The translations under genes and the position numbers were made by a program. Positions 1 through 7,487 of a stretch of 64,000 nucleotides of DNA are shown here, one piece after another. The notes under the pieces are model-generated. The model saw only the letters and a list, made by a program, of their open reading frames with translations, ran no database searches and was not told the DNA's origin. The DNA is from Herbaspirillum sp. Sphag64 (lineage in GTDB: Bacteria; Pseudomonadota; Gammaproteobacteria; Burkholderiales; Burkholderiaceae_D): NCBI RefSeq assembly GCF_014192645.1, contig NZ_JACHYE010000001.1, forward strand, positions 885,170 through 949,169, given 5' to 3'. Every line of letters begins with the position of its first letter. The stretch's first letter is position 1.

Positions 1-3000
1 GATCAGGGTCCCTGCCCCTTGCTTGGTCAGGGTCTTGCCATCCCAGCCAGAGGTCGTACCCTGGGCTTGATCTCCCAGCACCACATCAACGTCAAAGGTA
101 TCGCCAACATTGGGCAACGTAAAGACGCCGTTACTTTGGCTGGCAGCGGCCATCCAGGCCAGACCAAGGCTCACGTAATAGCTATGATTGCTGTCCCCCA
201 CGTAGCCGGTGGGAGCGATATAGTCCAGCGGAGAGGATACTCCTGCAAAATTGATCGTTGAAAAATTATTCGAGATCGTGCCAGTGGCGTTGATCAGCTT
301 GTAGGTCACACTACCGAGCGCACTGGCCTTGTCGGCGGTAATATCACTCGCCACCCCGTCAACGTTGAGCGTGCCTCCCAGCGTGGCATTAGTGACATTG
401 ATCACTGGCGCGCTACCAGCAGTGGCGTTGAGTGTACTGTTCGCTTGCTGCGTGAAGCTGCCGTTGACCGTGAGCGTGGCGTTGCCGCCTACAACGGTCG
501 TGGCATTATTGGCGGTAGTGTAGTTGCCTGTGACCGTAAAATTCCCCGTCTGCGCCAGATTCAGGATGCCGCTGTTCACATTGACTGAGCCAACCGAGGA
601 GGCATCATTACTCAGCGTGAGTTGGCCCGTGCCATTCTGGTTCAATACGCCGCTGCCAGTAATGATGCCACCGTAGCTGGCATCATTACTACGGTTAAAG
701 ATCAAGGTCCCATTGTCGGTGATGTTGCCCGCCACACTGCCGGTATCGCCATTATTACCGATCTGCAGGGTACCGGCGCTGATCGTGATCGTGCCGGTAT
801 AGGTATTGTCGCCCGAGAGGGTCAAGGTATTGGTGCCGATCTTGGTCAGGCCACCGCTACCACTGATCACCCCGGAAAACTCAGAAGCAGCAGTGGCATT
901 ATTGGCCGTCAGCGTCTGCGTACCAAGCAAGACCGTACCCGCGCCTGAGAGATTGTTGATGGTTTGAGCAAATTGACTCATATCCAGCGTTGCACCGGTC
1001 TCCACGCTCACTGCGCTGCTGGCCTGGATGGCATTGGCAACCCCGGTTTGCACAGTGCCGCCACTGATCGTAGTGGCACCGGTATAGGTATTGACCGCCC
1101 CCAGTACCAGGGTGCCGCCACCCTGCTTGGTCAAGCCACCCGTACCAGCCAGCCTCGCGTTCTCCGTCAGGATGTCGCCGTCATCGATGTTGGCGATCAC
1201 GCCAGCGGCACCGGCGCCGAGATTGATGTTGTAGATTGAGTTCAAGGTGCCGTTGCCAGTGAGCAGGCTGCCAGCGGCCATGGTCATACTGGGTGCGCCC
1301 AGATTGAAAATTCCTCCGGCGACATTCAAGGTACCGCCATTGTTGATGATGATGGTGGCGGGTTGCAGCGCGGAGCCGTTGCTACCGCTGACGGTACCAC
1401 CGCTATTGACGCTGAAGGTGCCAGCAGTGGCGCCATAGGTGTCTTGATTGACTAGCGAAAAGGTGCCCGCCTGGACCGTGGTATTGCCTGAGACTGGGGA
1501 GTTGTAGCCAGTTGCGCCAGCATTGCCATCAAAGATGACTTCGCCGTCGCCGGTTTTAGTGATGGTGCTACCTAACACGGCACTAATCGGGTCGTAGAAA
1601 AGGATCTTGCCAGTGCCTGTTGGATTGAGGGTGAGTGAGGATCCGCCATCGTACACATGTATTGCATTGGGTGTGCCGGTGCTTGAATTCGGGGTTGTGC
1701 CAGTGAAGGTGACTCCCTGGCGATTACCTTGAAAGAGGATGTTGTCTGTGGAGGCATTTAAAATAATCGAAGAAGAACCGTAGAAACTGATTCCGCCACC
1801 AGCACCACCATTAGCATAATTATTTAAAAACTGTGTTCCGGACGATAAACTTAAATTACCATATTGCAGCCAAATAGCGCCACCATAATTAAGCTTCGCA
1901 TTGGATGACACGTAATTATTACTAAAAATCGCCGCATCGTTAAATATTACATTACCATAACTAATAAATAATGCCCCACCAACTCCTTGATTAACACTAT
2001 TTGTAATCGCAATATTACCAAAAAAATCAACAGGGGCGTTGAATATAATATTTCCATTTTTTGAACCAGAGGTTGATATGGCCCCACCATTCGCACTATT
2101 ATTATTGTTAACAGAGTTATTAATAAAACTAGTTGGCCCATTGAATGTGATTGTGGAAGCAGCAGTCGAATTATCATATATCGCCCCACCAGAAGCACCG
2201 GACGTGGAATTATTATTAAAATTAGTTGGCCCGTTGAAGGTTAAAACACTATTTCCAGAAGTACCATACAAGCCAATTGCACCGCCTCCATTAGCGTTAG
2301 AGTTATTATTAAAATTAACTTCTCCATCAAAATTTATCGTGCCACTATTGAGTGTGACCGGACTGTCATTAGCAGCAGCAGCAGGACGTTTATTATCCAG
2401 GAAGGTCAGACCACCTGCACCACCAGCACTTATGTTTAATACATTAGTTGCCGAACCCAAATAGATAGGGGGATTGTTATAGTTAACACTCTGTAAAATC
2501 ACATCATTCAAATTAAGATTGAGAGTTTGATTACCGCTGTTATAGTAAAAAATGAATGCCGTACTGCTTTGAAAAGTGAAGTTGGTATTAATGATGGTAG
2601 CCGTTGCAACAACATTCGCTGGGACCGCAAATATGGCGCTACTAGTCGCCAGATTAACACTATAGCCATTGCCATTGATCGTAATGGCCCGGCGTGTCGC
2701 ACTAAATGCCGGAGAGTAGGTACCCCATTGCGACCTATTTGTAAGGTAGAAACTATTCGTTGTTCCATTCCAGGAAGTATTAATCGTGTCCCCGACGTTG
2801 AGTGTAGGGAGCGCAGTCTGTGCCAGCACCGGATGACTCATCAACAAGCACAGCCCCAGTCCGCTCACCAGTGCGACCAGCCGGGCAGATCGCGGTGCTG
2901 TTGATGCCTGCCGTTGCGCTCCCGTCACCGTATTGCTGCCACCGCGCCCGCGGCGGCGGGCACGTTCAGAGGCCACCACCAGCTGACCGAGGCTGGCATT

Positions 3001-3027
3001 CCAGATCACGTTGTATATCTTGTTCAT
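1..3027 (-). CDS. Large autotransporter (type V secretion), N-terminal part, cut by window edge
   Basis: The reading frame is open for 1009 codons from the ATG at 3027 and runs off the window, so the C-terminal beta-barrel is not visible. It starts with an extended signal peptide region (MNKIYNVIWNASLGQLVVAS, then Arg-rich), followed by a hydrophobic core and a probable cleavage after Ala69 (HPVLA|QT). Residues about 239-415 hold about six units of the form FNNNS...GGAI, like the GGAI/FxxN repeats of Chlamydia-type polymorphic membrane proteins. Further on, glycine-rich passenger repeats of the kind GGLTK.G..TLTLSG.NTYTG recur near residues 630, 727 and 1000. The DNA coding residues about 155-430 is clearly more AT-rich than the rest. 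Expected role: a surface-exposed or secreted beta-helical adhesin. The family call is firm; the specific function is unknown. Confidence 0.9.
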   Translation of the reverse strand, partial: MNKIYNVIWNASLGQLVVASERARRRGRGGSNTVTGAQRQASTAPRSARLVALVSGLGLCLLMSHPVLAQTALPTLNVGDTINTSWNGTTNSFYLTNRSQWGTYSPAFSATRRAITINGNGYSVNLATSSAIFAVPANVVATATIINTNFTFQSSTAFIFYYNSGNQTLNLNLNDVILQSVNYNNPPIYLGSATNVLNISAGGAGGLTFLDNKRPAAAANDSPVTLNSGTINFDGEVNFNNNSNANGGGAIGLYGTSGNSVLTFNGPTNFNNNSTSGASGGAIYDNSTAASTITFNGPTSFINNSVNNNNSANGGAISTSGSKNGNIIFNAPVDFFGNIAITNSVNQGVGGALFISYGNVIFNDAAIFSNNYVSSNAKLNYGGAIWLQYGNLSLSSGTQFLNNYANGGAGGGISFYGSSSIILNASTDNILFQGNRQGVTFTGTTPNSSTGTPNAIHVYDGGSSLTLNPTGTGKILFYDPISAVLGSTITKTGDGEVIFDGNAGATGYNSPVSGNTTVQAGTFSLVNQDTYGATAGTFSVNSGGTVSGSNGSALQPATIIINNGGTLNVAGGIFNLGAPSMTMAAGSLLTGNGTLNSIYNINLGAGAAGVIANIDDGDILTENARLAGTGGLTKQGGGTLVLGAVNTYTGATTISGGTVQTGVANAIQASSAVSVETGATLDMSQFAQTINNLSGAGTVLLGTQTLTANNATAASEFSGVISGSGGLTKIGTNTLTLSGDNTYTGTITISAGTLQIGNNGDTGSVAGNITDNGTLIFNRSNDASYGGIITGSGVLNQNGTGQLTLSNDASSVGSVNVNSGILNLAQTGNFTVTGNYTTANNATTVVGGNATLTVNGSFTQQANSTLNATAGSAPVINVTNATLGGTLNVDGVASDITADKASALGSVTYKLINATGTISNNFSTINFAGVSSPLDYIAPTGYVGDSNHSYYVSLGLAWMAAASQSNGVFTLPNVGDTFDVDVVLGDQAQGTTSGWDGKTLTKQGAGTLI

Positions 3028-3222
3028 GGCATTCCCGAAATGAGCTTGCAAACACACCGCCCGCAGGCAGCCTTCAACGCACTGAGGGGTGCCGTGGTTC
3101 TTGCGGCACACCGCCCTTTGACGCTTTGTTGTTGCTTTGTTATCAACGTACAGGGCGCGGTGCTGGTATTGGCGGCTTAATCCGATTTACGAGGGGGCAG
3201 TGTGTCGGGCCGACCACGTTGG

Positions 3223-3263
3223 CGCAGCTGCCTGCGAACAAGTCGTGCGCGCAGGCAGCTGCG
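3223..3263. repeat. 14-bp perfect inverted repeat
   Basis: The arms CGCAGCTGCCTGCG (3223-3236) and CGCAGGCAGCTGCG (3250-3263) are exact reverse complements with a 13-nt spacer. No T-run follows on either strand, so it is not a standard terminator. It lies about 200 bp upstream of the autotransporter start and could be a hairpin in its 5' leader. Confidence 0.7.
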
Positions 3264-3365
3264 TGTGCAGGTGATGGATGGGCTTGGGTGGGAATCGCGA
3301 CGGTGGGAATTCAGACTGCTGAAAATCGCTTTCAAAAAACTGTCAAAACGAACGCTCAAAACAAC

Positions 3366-3395
3366 TTGACACTCTGGCATTACCCGGCCAATATT
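3366..3395 (+). promoter_or_regulatory. Candidate sigma-70 promoter for a small RNA
   Basis: A perfect TTGACA (3366-3371) is followed after 18 bp by AATATT (3390-3395), which matches four of six -10 positions. No coding sequence follows within range; the transcript would enter three hairpins and a terminator. Confidence 0.45.
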
Positions 3396-3401
3396 TCGTC
3401 T

Positions 3402-3480
3402 GTCTTCGAGAAAAAGAAGACCGAGTTTTGCAGCTCGTTATAGCGTACGGCGGACAACCGCCTCCCTGGCGGTTTTTTTC
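3402..3480 (+). ncRNA. Candidate small RNA of about 78 nt
   Basis: Three consecutive hairpins can be read: GTCTTC/GAAGAC (3402-3407 with 3416-3421, 8-nt loop), CGAG/CTCG (3422-3425 with 3434-3437), and AACCGCC/GGCGGTT (3456-3462 with 3468-3474) followed by a run of T to 3479. The last is a good Rho-independent terminator. A promoter-like element ends seven bases before the first hairpin. The combination suggests an independent non-coding transcript. I do not recognise an Rfam family, and the alternative is a leader of the gene at 3633. Confidence 0.4.
3456..3479 (+). terminator. Rho-independent terminator
   Basis: The 7-bp stem AACCGCC/GGCGGTT with the 5-nt loop TCCCT is followed directly by seven T residues counting the stem end. 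It points along the plus strand, where no protein gene lies upstream. Confidence 0.75.
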
Positions 3481-3632
3481 GTCTGTACCATGTCGTCCCT
3501 ACTCTGGTCGGCAATGGTAGGGAGGCCTTGGCCTGCCGGTTACCGTACGCGCCGGTCTGCAAACCTTGCCATTTGCCGCCCACCCCGTTTTGCAGCGGGA
3601 CGGTGGTTCAATCTCACTGTACGGAGGTTCAC

Positions 3633-3968
3633 ATGCGAGGCATTGATACACCTGATTCAAATCCCATCCCCCCCACCCATGAAGAGTTTCGCTGGATTCA
3701 CGGCCCCGGCAAGGAAGAGCGTTTTGCCGACTTCATCGCACTTACCCGTGATGTAACAGCCGGTATCCGCAGCAGCTTGCAGATTATCTACAGCAGTGAT
3801 CTGGTGCGTGAAATCAATCTTGACGGTGATGCCGACGACCTTGCGCCGCCAGCAGTGGGTAAAACCGATGCGGACAATCTGATGCGTTTTTCGATAGCGG
3901 CAGCATCCCTGCTGCAACACGTGTCACAGGAGCACATTGACCGGCTCAACAAGTTCTGGGATGAGTAA
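3633..3968 (+). CDS. Small hypothetical protein, 111 aa
   Basis: The ATG at 3633 is preceded by GGAGG at a good distance, which chooses this start over an upstream in-frame start at 3528. The product is 111 residues, soluble, rich in Asp/Ala, without signal peptide or membrane segment. Its C-terminus reads HIDRLNKFWDE. The same ending, at DNA and protein level, occurs again at 7412-7447, so at least part of this gene was once duplicated nearby. It is not part of an obvious operon. I do not recognise the family; similar short proteins carrying an internal hydrophobic helix (here FSIAAASLLQHVS) occur in related bacteria, but no function can be given. Confidence 0.7.
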   Translation: MRGIDTPDSNPIPPTHEEFRWIHGPGKEERFADFIALTRDVTAGIRSSLQIIYSSDLVREINLDGDADDLAPPAVGKTDADNLMRFSIAAASLLQHVSQEHIDRLNKFWDE

Positions 3969-4010
3969 CTGACGATTACGCGGCGTCTCTGGAGGCCGCG
4001 CAATGGCTGA

Positions 4011-4731
4011 TCAATCTGAAATGAATTTGAGCAGGTGACTGGCGACTTCATCCGGACATTCTTCCATCACAAAATATCCGTAATCGGCCAGCACATGGTC
4101 TTGCACGTTCCTGGCAATGCCCTTCATGGTGTTCAATAGCGACAAACCCACGCTAGCTTGCCCACTAATAGCCATGACGGGCATCTCCAACATCGTCGTT
4201 GCCCTGGCCTTGTTTGCATCCAATGACTCCCGCGATAACGACTCCCGATAGTAGGCGAACGCCGCTCTCGTTCCTCCGGGCCGGGTGTAGGTGCGCGTAT
4301 ATTCGTCGATGACGGCAGGAGTGAATACCCATGGGCGTGCGGCCTTCTGGGAGAACAGCCATGTCAAGTATTCCCGCTCATGTCCTCTGACAAGGATGTC
4401 GGGTAAATCGGGAATACGGTTGAAGAAAAAATGCCAGGTTCGCGTATTGATTTCATCCGATGGAATATCCGCGGCAGGTACAGGAGAAATCTCCGGCAAT
4501 GCCGCGTCTAACAAGGTCAGAGTACGCACATCGGCGGGCCAGTCAGAGGCATAGGCAATCCGGGCACCGACATCATGGGCCGCCACATCTAGCTGCATAC
4601 CGTCCAGCAATCCCATAAATCAGCAGGATTGGTGCGCCGACACCCGCTTCGACGTAATGAATCCTGACGCCTTCAACATTGATCAGCTTGTGCTGCAACG
4701 CGACTTCGTTAGCGCCTGGCTGAGCGTTCAT
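4011..4731 (-). pseudogene. Alpha/beta hydrolase (epoxide hydrolase or dehalogenase type), disrupted
   Basis: From the ATG at 4731 the first 40 codons read as a normal hydrolase N-terminus ending in GAPILLIYG, where the family has LLxHG. The frame then shifts, and the rest (from about 4616) resumes in another frame at LLDGMQLDVAAHDVGARIAY, the nucleophile-elbow region. Roughly 60-75 residues that normally lie between these, including the oxyanion-hole and DLRGxG segments, are missing. The original frame stops soon after the junction. The C-terminal 201 residues remain open and carry a typical cap and lid region. One event, an out-of-frame deletion, explains everything. The gene lies just downstream of a TetR regulator on the same strand, which was probably its controller. 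Confidence 0.7.
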
Positions 4732-4762
4732 ATATAGTCATATTGGCTCCTAAATAGAGAAG

Positions 4763-4784
4763 AAAAAGGCGCCCATTAGACGCC
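4763..4784 (-). terminator. Rho-independent terminator after the TetR gene
   Basis: Read on the minus strand, GGCGTC TAATG GGCGCC forms a 6-bp stem (one G-T pair) followed by five T. It lies between the TetR stop (4802) and the hydrolase pseudogene start (4731), so the two may not be efficiently co-transcribed. Confidence 0.6.
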
Positions 4785-4801
4785 CTACGTTTACGCCACC
4801 G

Positions 4802-5440
4802 TTACGTCAGCATTTTCATTGCCATCGCCAGCATGTTCTTGTTGAGATGTGCACGGTGCGAATCGCTCTTGCCTACAACACGCAAACCCTGCAAAAAGCA
4901 CAGAAGGGATTTGGCTGCTGCTGGTGCATTCAAGCTGTCGGGGATTGATTTATCCTCTATCCCGATCTTGATCAGATCTGACAATATGCTCTCTAAACGT
5001 TTAAGTGCCTGCTGAAACAAGAGGGCAATATCTTTTTCCAATACGCTGGCTTCGACGCCTGTCGCAACAACCAGGCAGCCCAACCGCCCGGCATCTCCTG
5101 TAGATTGCGTTAAATAATAGGTCAATAACCTGGCTATCCGGTCGCGGCCTGTTCCCTCTGCGTGGACGATCGTCTGGATGCGCTCATGACCACTCGCCAC
5201 GTAGCGCTCAAAGGCCGCGATGGATTTTTTGTCCTTGAAAGCCTTGTACAGACTCCCTCGTGTAAGTTCAGTGGCATCAACCAGGTCCGCAATAGAAGTC
5301 GCTCCATATCCTCGCTGCCGGAACAAGGTAATAGCGCGGTCAACAACCTGGTCGTAAAAAATCGTGCTGGCAAGGCGCGTGGCGTGGCCTGCCGCGCGTT
5401 CGCACTTGGAAATGAATTGGTAACAGGCCGTAAAGCCCAT
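4802..5440 (-). CDS. TetR/AcrR family transcriptional regulator
   Basis: The 212-residue product has an N-terminal TetR DNA-binding domain: AITLFRQRGYGATSIADLVDATELTRGSLYKAFKDKKSI is the usual helix-turn-helix with the recognition helix GSLYKAF. The C-terminal half is a helical ligand-binding and dimerisation domain. The ATG at 5440 gives a rather long N-terminal arm and has no clear ribosome binding site; a TTG at 5476 is the alternative, so the start is uncertain. A 27-nt perfect palindrome at 5480-5506 lies immediately upstream and could be its own operator. The adjacent broken hydrolase is its likely former target. Confidence 0.85.
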   Translation of the reverse strand: MGFTACYQFISKCERAAGHATRLASTIFYDQVVDRAITLFRQRGYGATSIADLVDATELTRGSLYKAFKDKKSIAAFERYVASGHERIQTIVHAEGTGRDRIARLLTYYLTQSTGDAGRLGCLVVATGVEASVLEKDIALLFQQALKRLESILSDLIKIGIEDKSIPDSLNAPAAAKSLLCFLQGLRVVGKSDSHRAHLNKNMLAMAMKMLT

Positions 5441-5479
5441 CGCAATACCATATCGAGCGGCCCCGGCTTGAGACAAGTT

Positions 5480-5506
5480 GCAGACAGCGTTGCCATCGCT
5501 GTCTGC
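5480..5506. promoter_or_regulatory. Palindrome, candidate TetR operator
   Basis: GCAGACAGCG (5480-5489) and CGCTGTCTGC (5497-5506) are exact reverse complements around a 7-nt centre. The site sits between the end of the YbjN gene and the start of the TetR gene. No T-run follows, so an operator or leader hairpin is likelier than a terminator. Confidence 0.4.
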
Positions 5507-5536
5507 GGTACTTCATGCAAATGGATGAACGGTTGT

Positions 5537-6076
5537 TCAGACTTCGGTTTCTGTCATATTTGTTGTGGCAACTATGGCCTGTGACTCCTCGGATGACGCT
5601 TGTTCGCTTACCTTTTTCCGATCTGCTGTCTCGAATTGTCGAAGATGCAGGAAGAATTTACCCATTATCTGGGTCCACAACTGTATCGATAAATTCAAAT
5701 AATCCGGTGTCACGCCACCCACCACAAAAATGTCCATCTCCAGCGAGACTACTTCTGGGTGTTCAACGATACGGGCAAAACGTGTAGTCCGATGCCATTG
5801 CGCAGCCAGACCTGCAGGCAGTGTGGTGCCTTGAATTCGCAGGGGGCATCTGATAGTGCAGTCGAGAAACTCGCCGGTATAAGCAGCCGGATTGCCCCAT
5901 AACACCTGAAAGCCTATGCCTTGGCTGGCGCTGCGCAGGTTGTCGATACCATTGTCCGAAAGTATGGTCACCGAGCAGCCTGCTGCTTTGATGGCATCTG
6001 CCAGGCGCTCCGCTGTGAGGGCATAAATTAGCTCTGGTGCAGAGGGGATAACGGGGGTGTCAACATTTTCTTCCAT
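5537..6076 (-). CDS. YbjN domain-containing protein
   Basis: The 179-residue product matches the YbjN (DUF1790) pattern: an early helix (LTAERLADAIKAAGCSV), a beta-rich core with FQVLWGNP and GEFLDCTIRC, then LPAGLAAQWHRTTRFARI, VSLEMDIFVVGGVT and a final helix NLSIQLWTQIMGKFF. The fold resembles type III secretion chaperones; in enterobacteria YbjN is linked to stress and motility regulation, but its mechanism is not settled. The start is well supported by AAAGGAGG a few bases upstream of the ATG. A polar Glu/Ser/Thr-rich tail of about 30 residues follows the domain. It lies between a parvulin gene and a TetR gene on the same strand. Confidence 0.85.
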   Translation of the reverse strand: MEENVDTPVIPSAPELIYALTAERLADAIKAAGCSVTILSDNGIDNLRSASQGIGFQVLWGNPAAYTGEFLDCTIRCPLRIQGTTLPAGLAAQWHRTTRFARIVEHPEVVSLEMDIFVVGGVTPDYLNLSIQLWTQIMGKFFLHLRQFETADRKKVSEQASSEESQAIVATTNMTETEV

Positions 6077-6160
6077 GATGCCTCCTTTGTTGAAAATAAA
6101 TTTTAGTGCGTACTCAGTCGTGCTCGCGAGTGTAGGTTTGATGACTGATGGTTGATGTGA

Positions 6161-7126
6161 TCAGTTGATTTTTTTCAATGCGGCGTCGAGAGCTGTCGTA
6201 TCGATGGTCACTTGGTCAGCCGGTGCCAGCCCTGACAAATAAGTCTGCACCAACTGTTGCTGCCGCTGTTGACGCAGCGCCTGTTGCAACAGTGGTTTCA
6301 TTTCCTCGGGCGTTGCCATGCGCGCTGGCTGTACATCGAGTAACTTGATGATACGGATGCCCGCGGCTGCCTGTATGGGGTCGCTGACCTCACCTGTCTT
6401 GAGCTTGACGACCACCTCGCGTACCTCAGGCAGCATGTCGGTCAATGCCAGTGTGCCAACTTCGCCACCACGCGCGGCGGTGGCCTGATCCTTTGATTCA
6501 GCCTTGGCCAGTTCTGCAAAATCACCTTTGCGTGCCGCCTTGGCCAGAGTCGTCGCCTGTTTAGCGATTTTTTTGTTGCCAACCGCATCATTGGCATCGG
6601 TTGGTAAATAGATCTGAGCGACACGATACCTTGGCGGCAGATTGTAGTTGGCTTTGTTTTGCTCGTACGCCGCCTTGATCTCAGTGTCGCTTGGATAGTC
6701 AGCTGGTATCTGCGTCAACGAGTCGAGAAAAGTCGTCGCGATTACATGGTTTGTCACTTCAGCGACGGCCGCCTCGATACGTGCCTTGACTTCAGGTCTA
6801 TCGGCCCAGCCTTTGCTGCGGGCTTCGCGCAACACGGCTTCACTGGTAACTCTTTGCCGCAACCAGTTTTGTAGCGCAGAGGGATCATTTTTGATGGCCG
6901 TACGTTCTCCCGGCGGCAGGGCTTGTAGAATTTTCTCAACTTCGCTTTGATCGACACTGAGTGCCCCCAGTGTGACGACTGGCTTGTTTGCAGTGGCAGG
7001 CGACGGATTAGTTTGTGCGCCGGCAACGCCGACTACCGTCAGCAGTGTCAACAACGCTGCGCCACGCATGACTGAGGTTAGGTTTGATTGATTCATTTCG
7101 CTATTTTTCATAATTGATCCAAACAT
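6161..7126 (-). CDS. Periplasmic PpiC-type peptidyl-prolyl isomerase (parvulin)
   Basis: The 321-residue product has a signal peptide (hydrophobic GAALLTLLTVVGVAGA, likely cleaved before QTNPS), a SurA/PrsA-like helical N-domain, and a rotamase domain at about residues 160-265. That domain contains PPRYRVAQIYLP, the region GDFAELAKAESKDQATAARGGEVG, and LKTGEVSDPIQAAAGIRIIKLLD. Such proteins assist folding of secreted and outer-membrane proteins. The ATG at 7126 has GAGG six bases upstream; in-frame ATGs at 7111 and 7096 give a more conventional signal peptide and remain possible. Same strand as the YbjN gene, with 84 bp between them. Confidence 0.88.
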   Translation of the reverse strand: MFGSIMKNSEMNQSNLTSVMRGAALLTLLTVVGVAGAQTNPSPATANKPVVTLGALSVDQSEVEKILQALPPGERTAIKNDPSALQNWLRQRVTSEAVLREARSKGWADRPEVKARIEAAVAEVTNHVIATTFLDSLTQIPADYPSDTEIKAAYEQNKANYNLPPRYRVAQIYLPTDANDAVGNKKIAKQATTLAKAARKGDFAELAKAESKDQATAARGGEVGTLALTDMLPEVREVVVKLKTGEVSDPIQAAAGIRIIKLLDVQPARMATPEEMKPLLQQALRQQRQQQLVQTYLSGLAPADQVTIDTTALDAALKKIN

Positions 7127-7487
7127 GAAAGACCTCGCATAGGGCTGACACCCAGGTTGAGTAGGTGTTGGTTAAAGGACTGGGCAATCTGATCGTACTT
7201 GACCCGACATTACGCAGCAAAAAGCTCCTACGCAGCTAGGACAATGCAACATTCATTGTTTCAGAAGCACAGAGGTTTTCTGACCAAGCGCATACAGTTT
7301 GCTATTTTTTTCTGGCCTTGGGACAATTCAAACCGCTGCAGTCTGATTTCAGATAGTGGGCGTTGGCGCGATGATTCCACCGCGCACAGCGACGTCGATG
7401 CCGCAATCCATATCGACCGGCTCAACAGGTTCTGGGATGGGAACTGAAGAAGGCTGGTTGTGCTGTTGCTCCTGCCCTATACGCAGC
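7127..7487. other. Geneless stretch with a decayed gene copy
   Basis: No intact gene is supported in these 360 bp. The right end (7412-7447) contains a 3' remnant of the small gene at 3633. The rest holds the promoter region of the parvulin gene and otherwise nothing I can name. Confidence 0.6.
7412..7447 (+). pseudogene. 3' remnant of a paralogue of the 3633-3968 gene
   Basis: The bases ATCGACCGGCTCAACAGG and the following TTCTGGGATG match the end of the gene at 3633 (positions 3937-3964) with only scattered changes and keep the same reading frame, giving HIDRLNRFWDGN and a stop. Upstream of this point the similarity disappears, so only the last dozen codons survive. Confidence 0.55.

Larger units (their letters stand above)
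3028..3632. other. Intergenic region upstream of the autotransporter
   Basis: About 600 bp without a convincing protein gene. It holds the autotransporter 5' region, a 14-bp perfect inverted repeat (3223-3263), and a promoter-to-terminator unit on the plus strand that may be a small RNA (3366-3480). A short geneless stretch follows up to the ribosome binding site of the small gene at 3633. Confidence 0.6.

Noticed and set aside
19..2904. Several plus-strand open frames opposite the autotransporter
   Set aside because: The minus strand holds one continuous 1009-codon frame with signal peptide and repeats; the plus-strand frames are its reverse.
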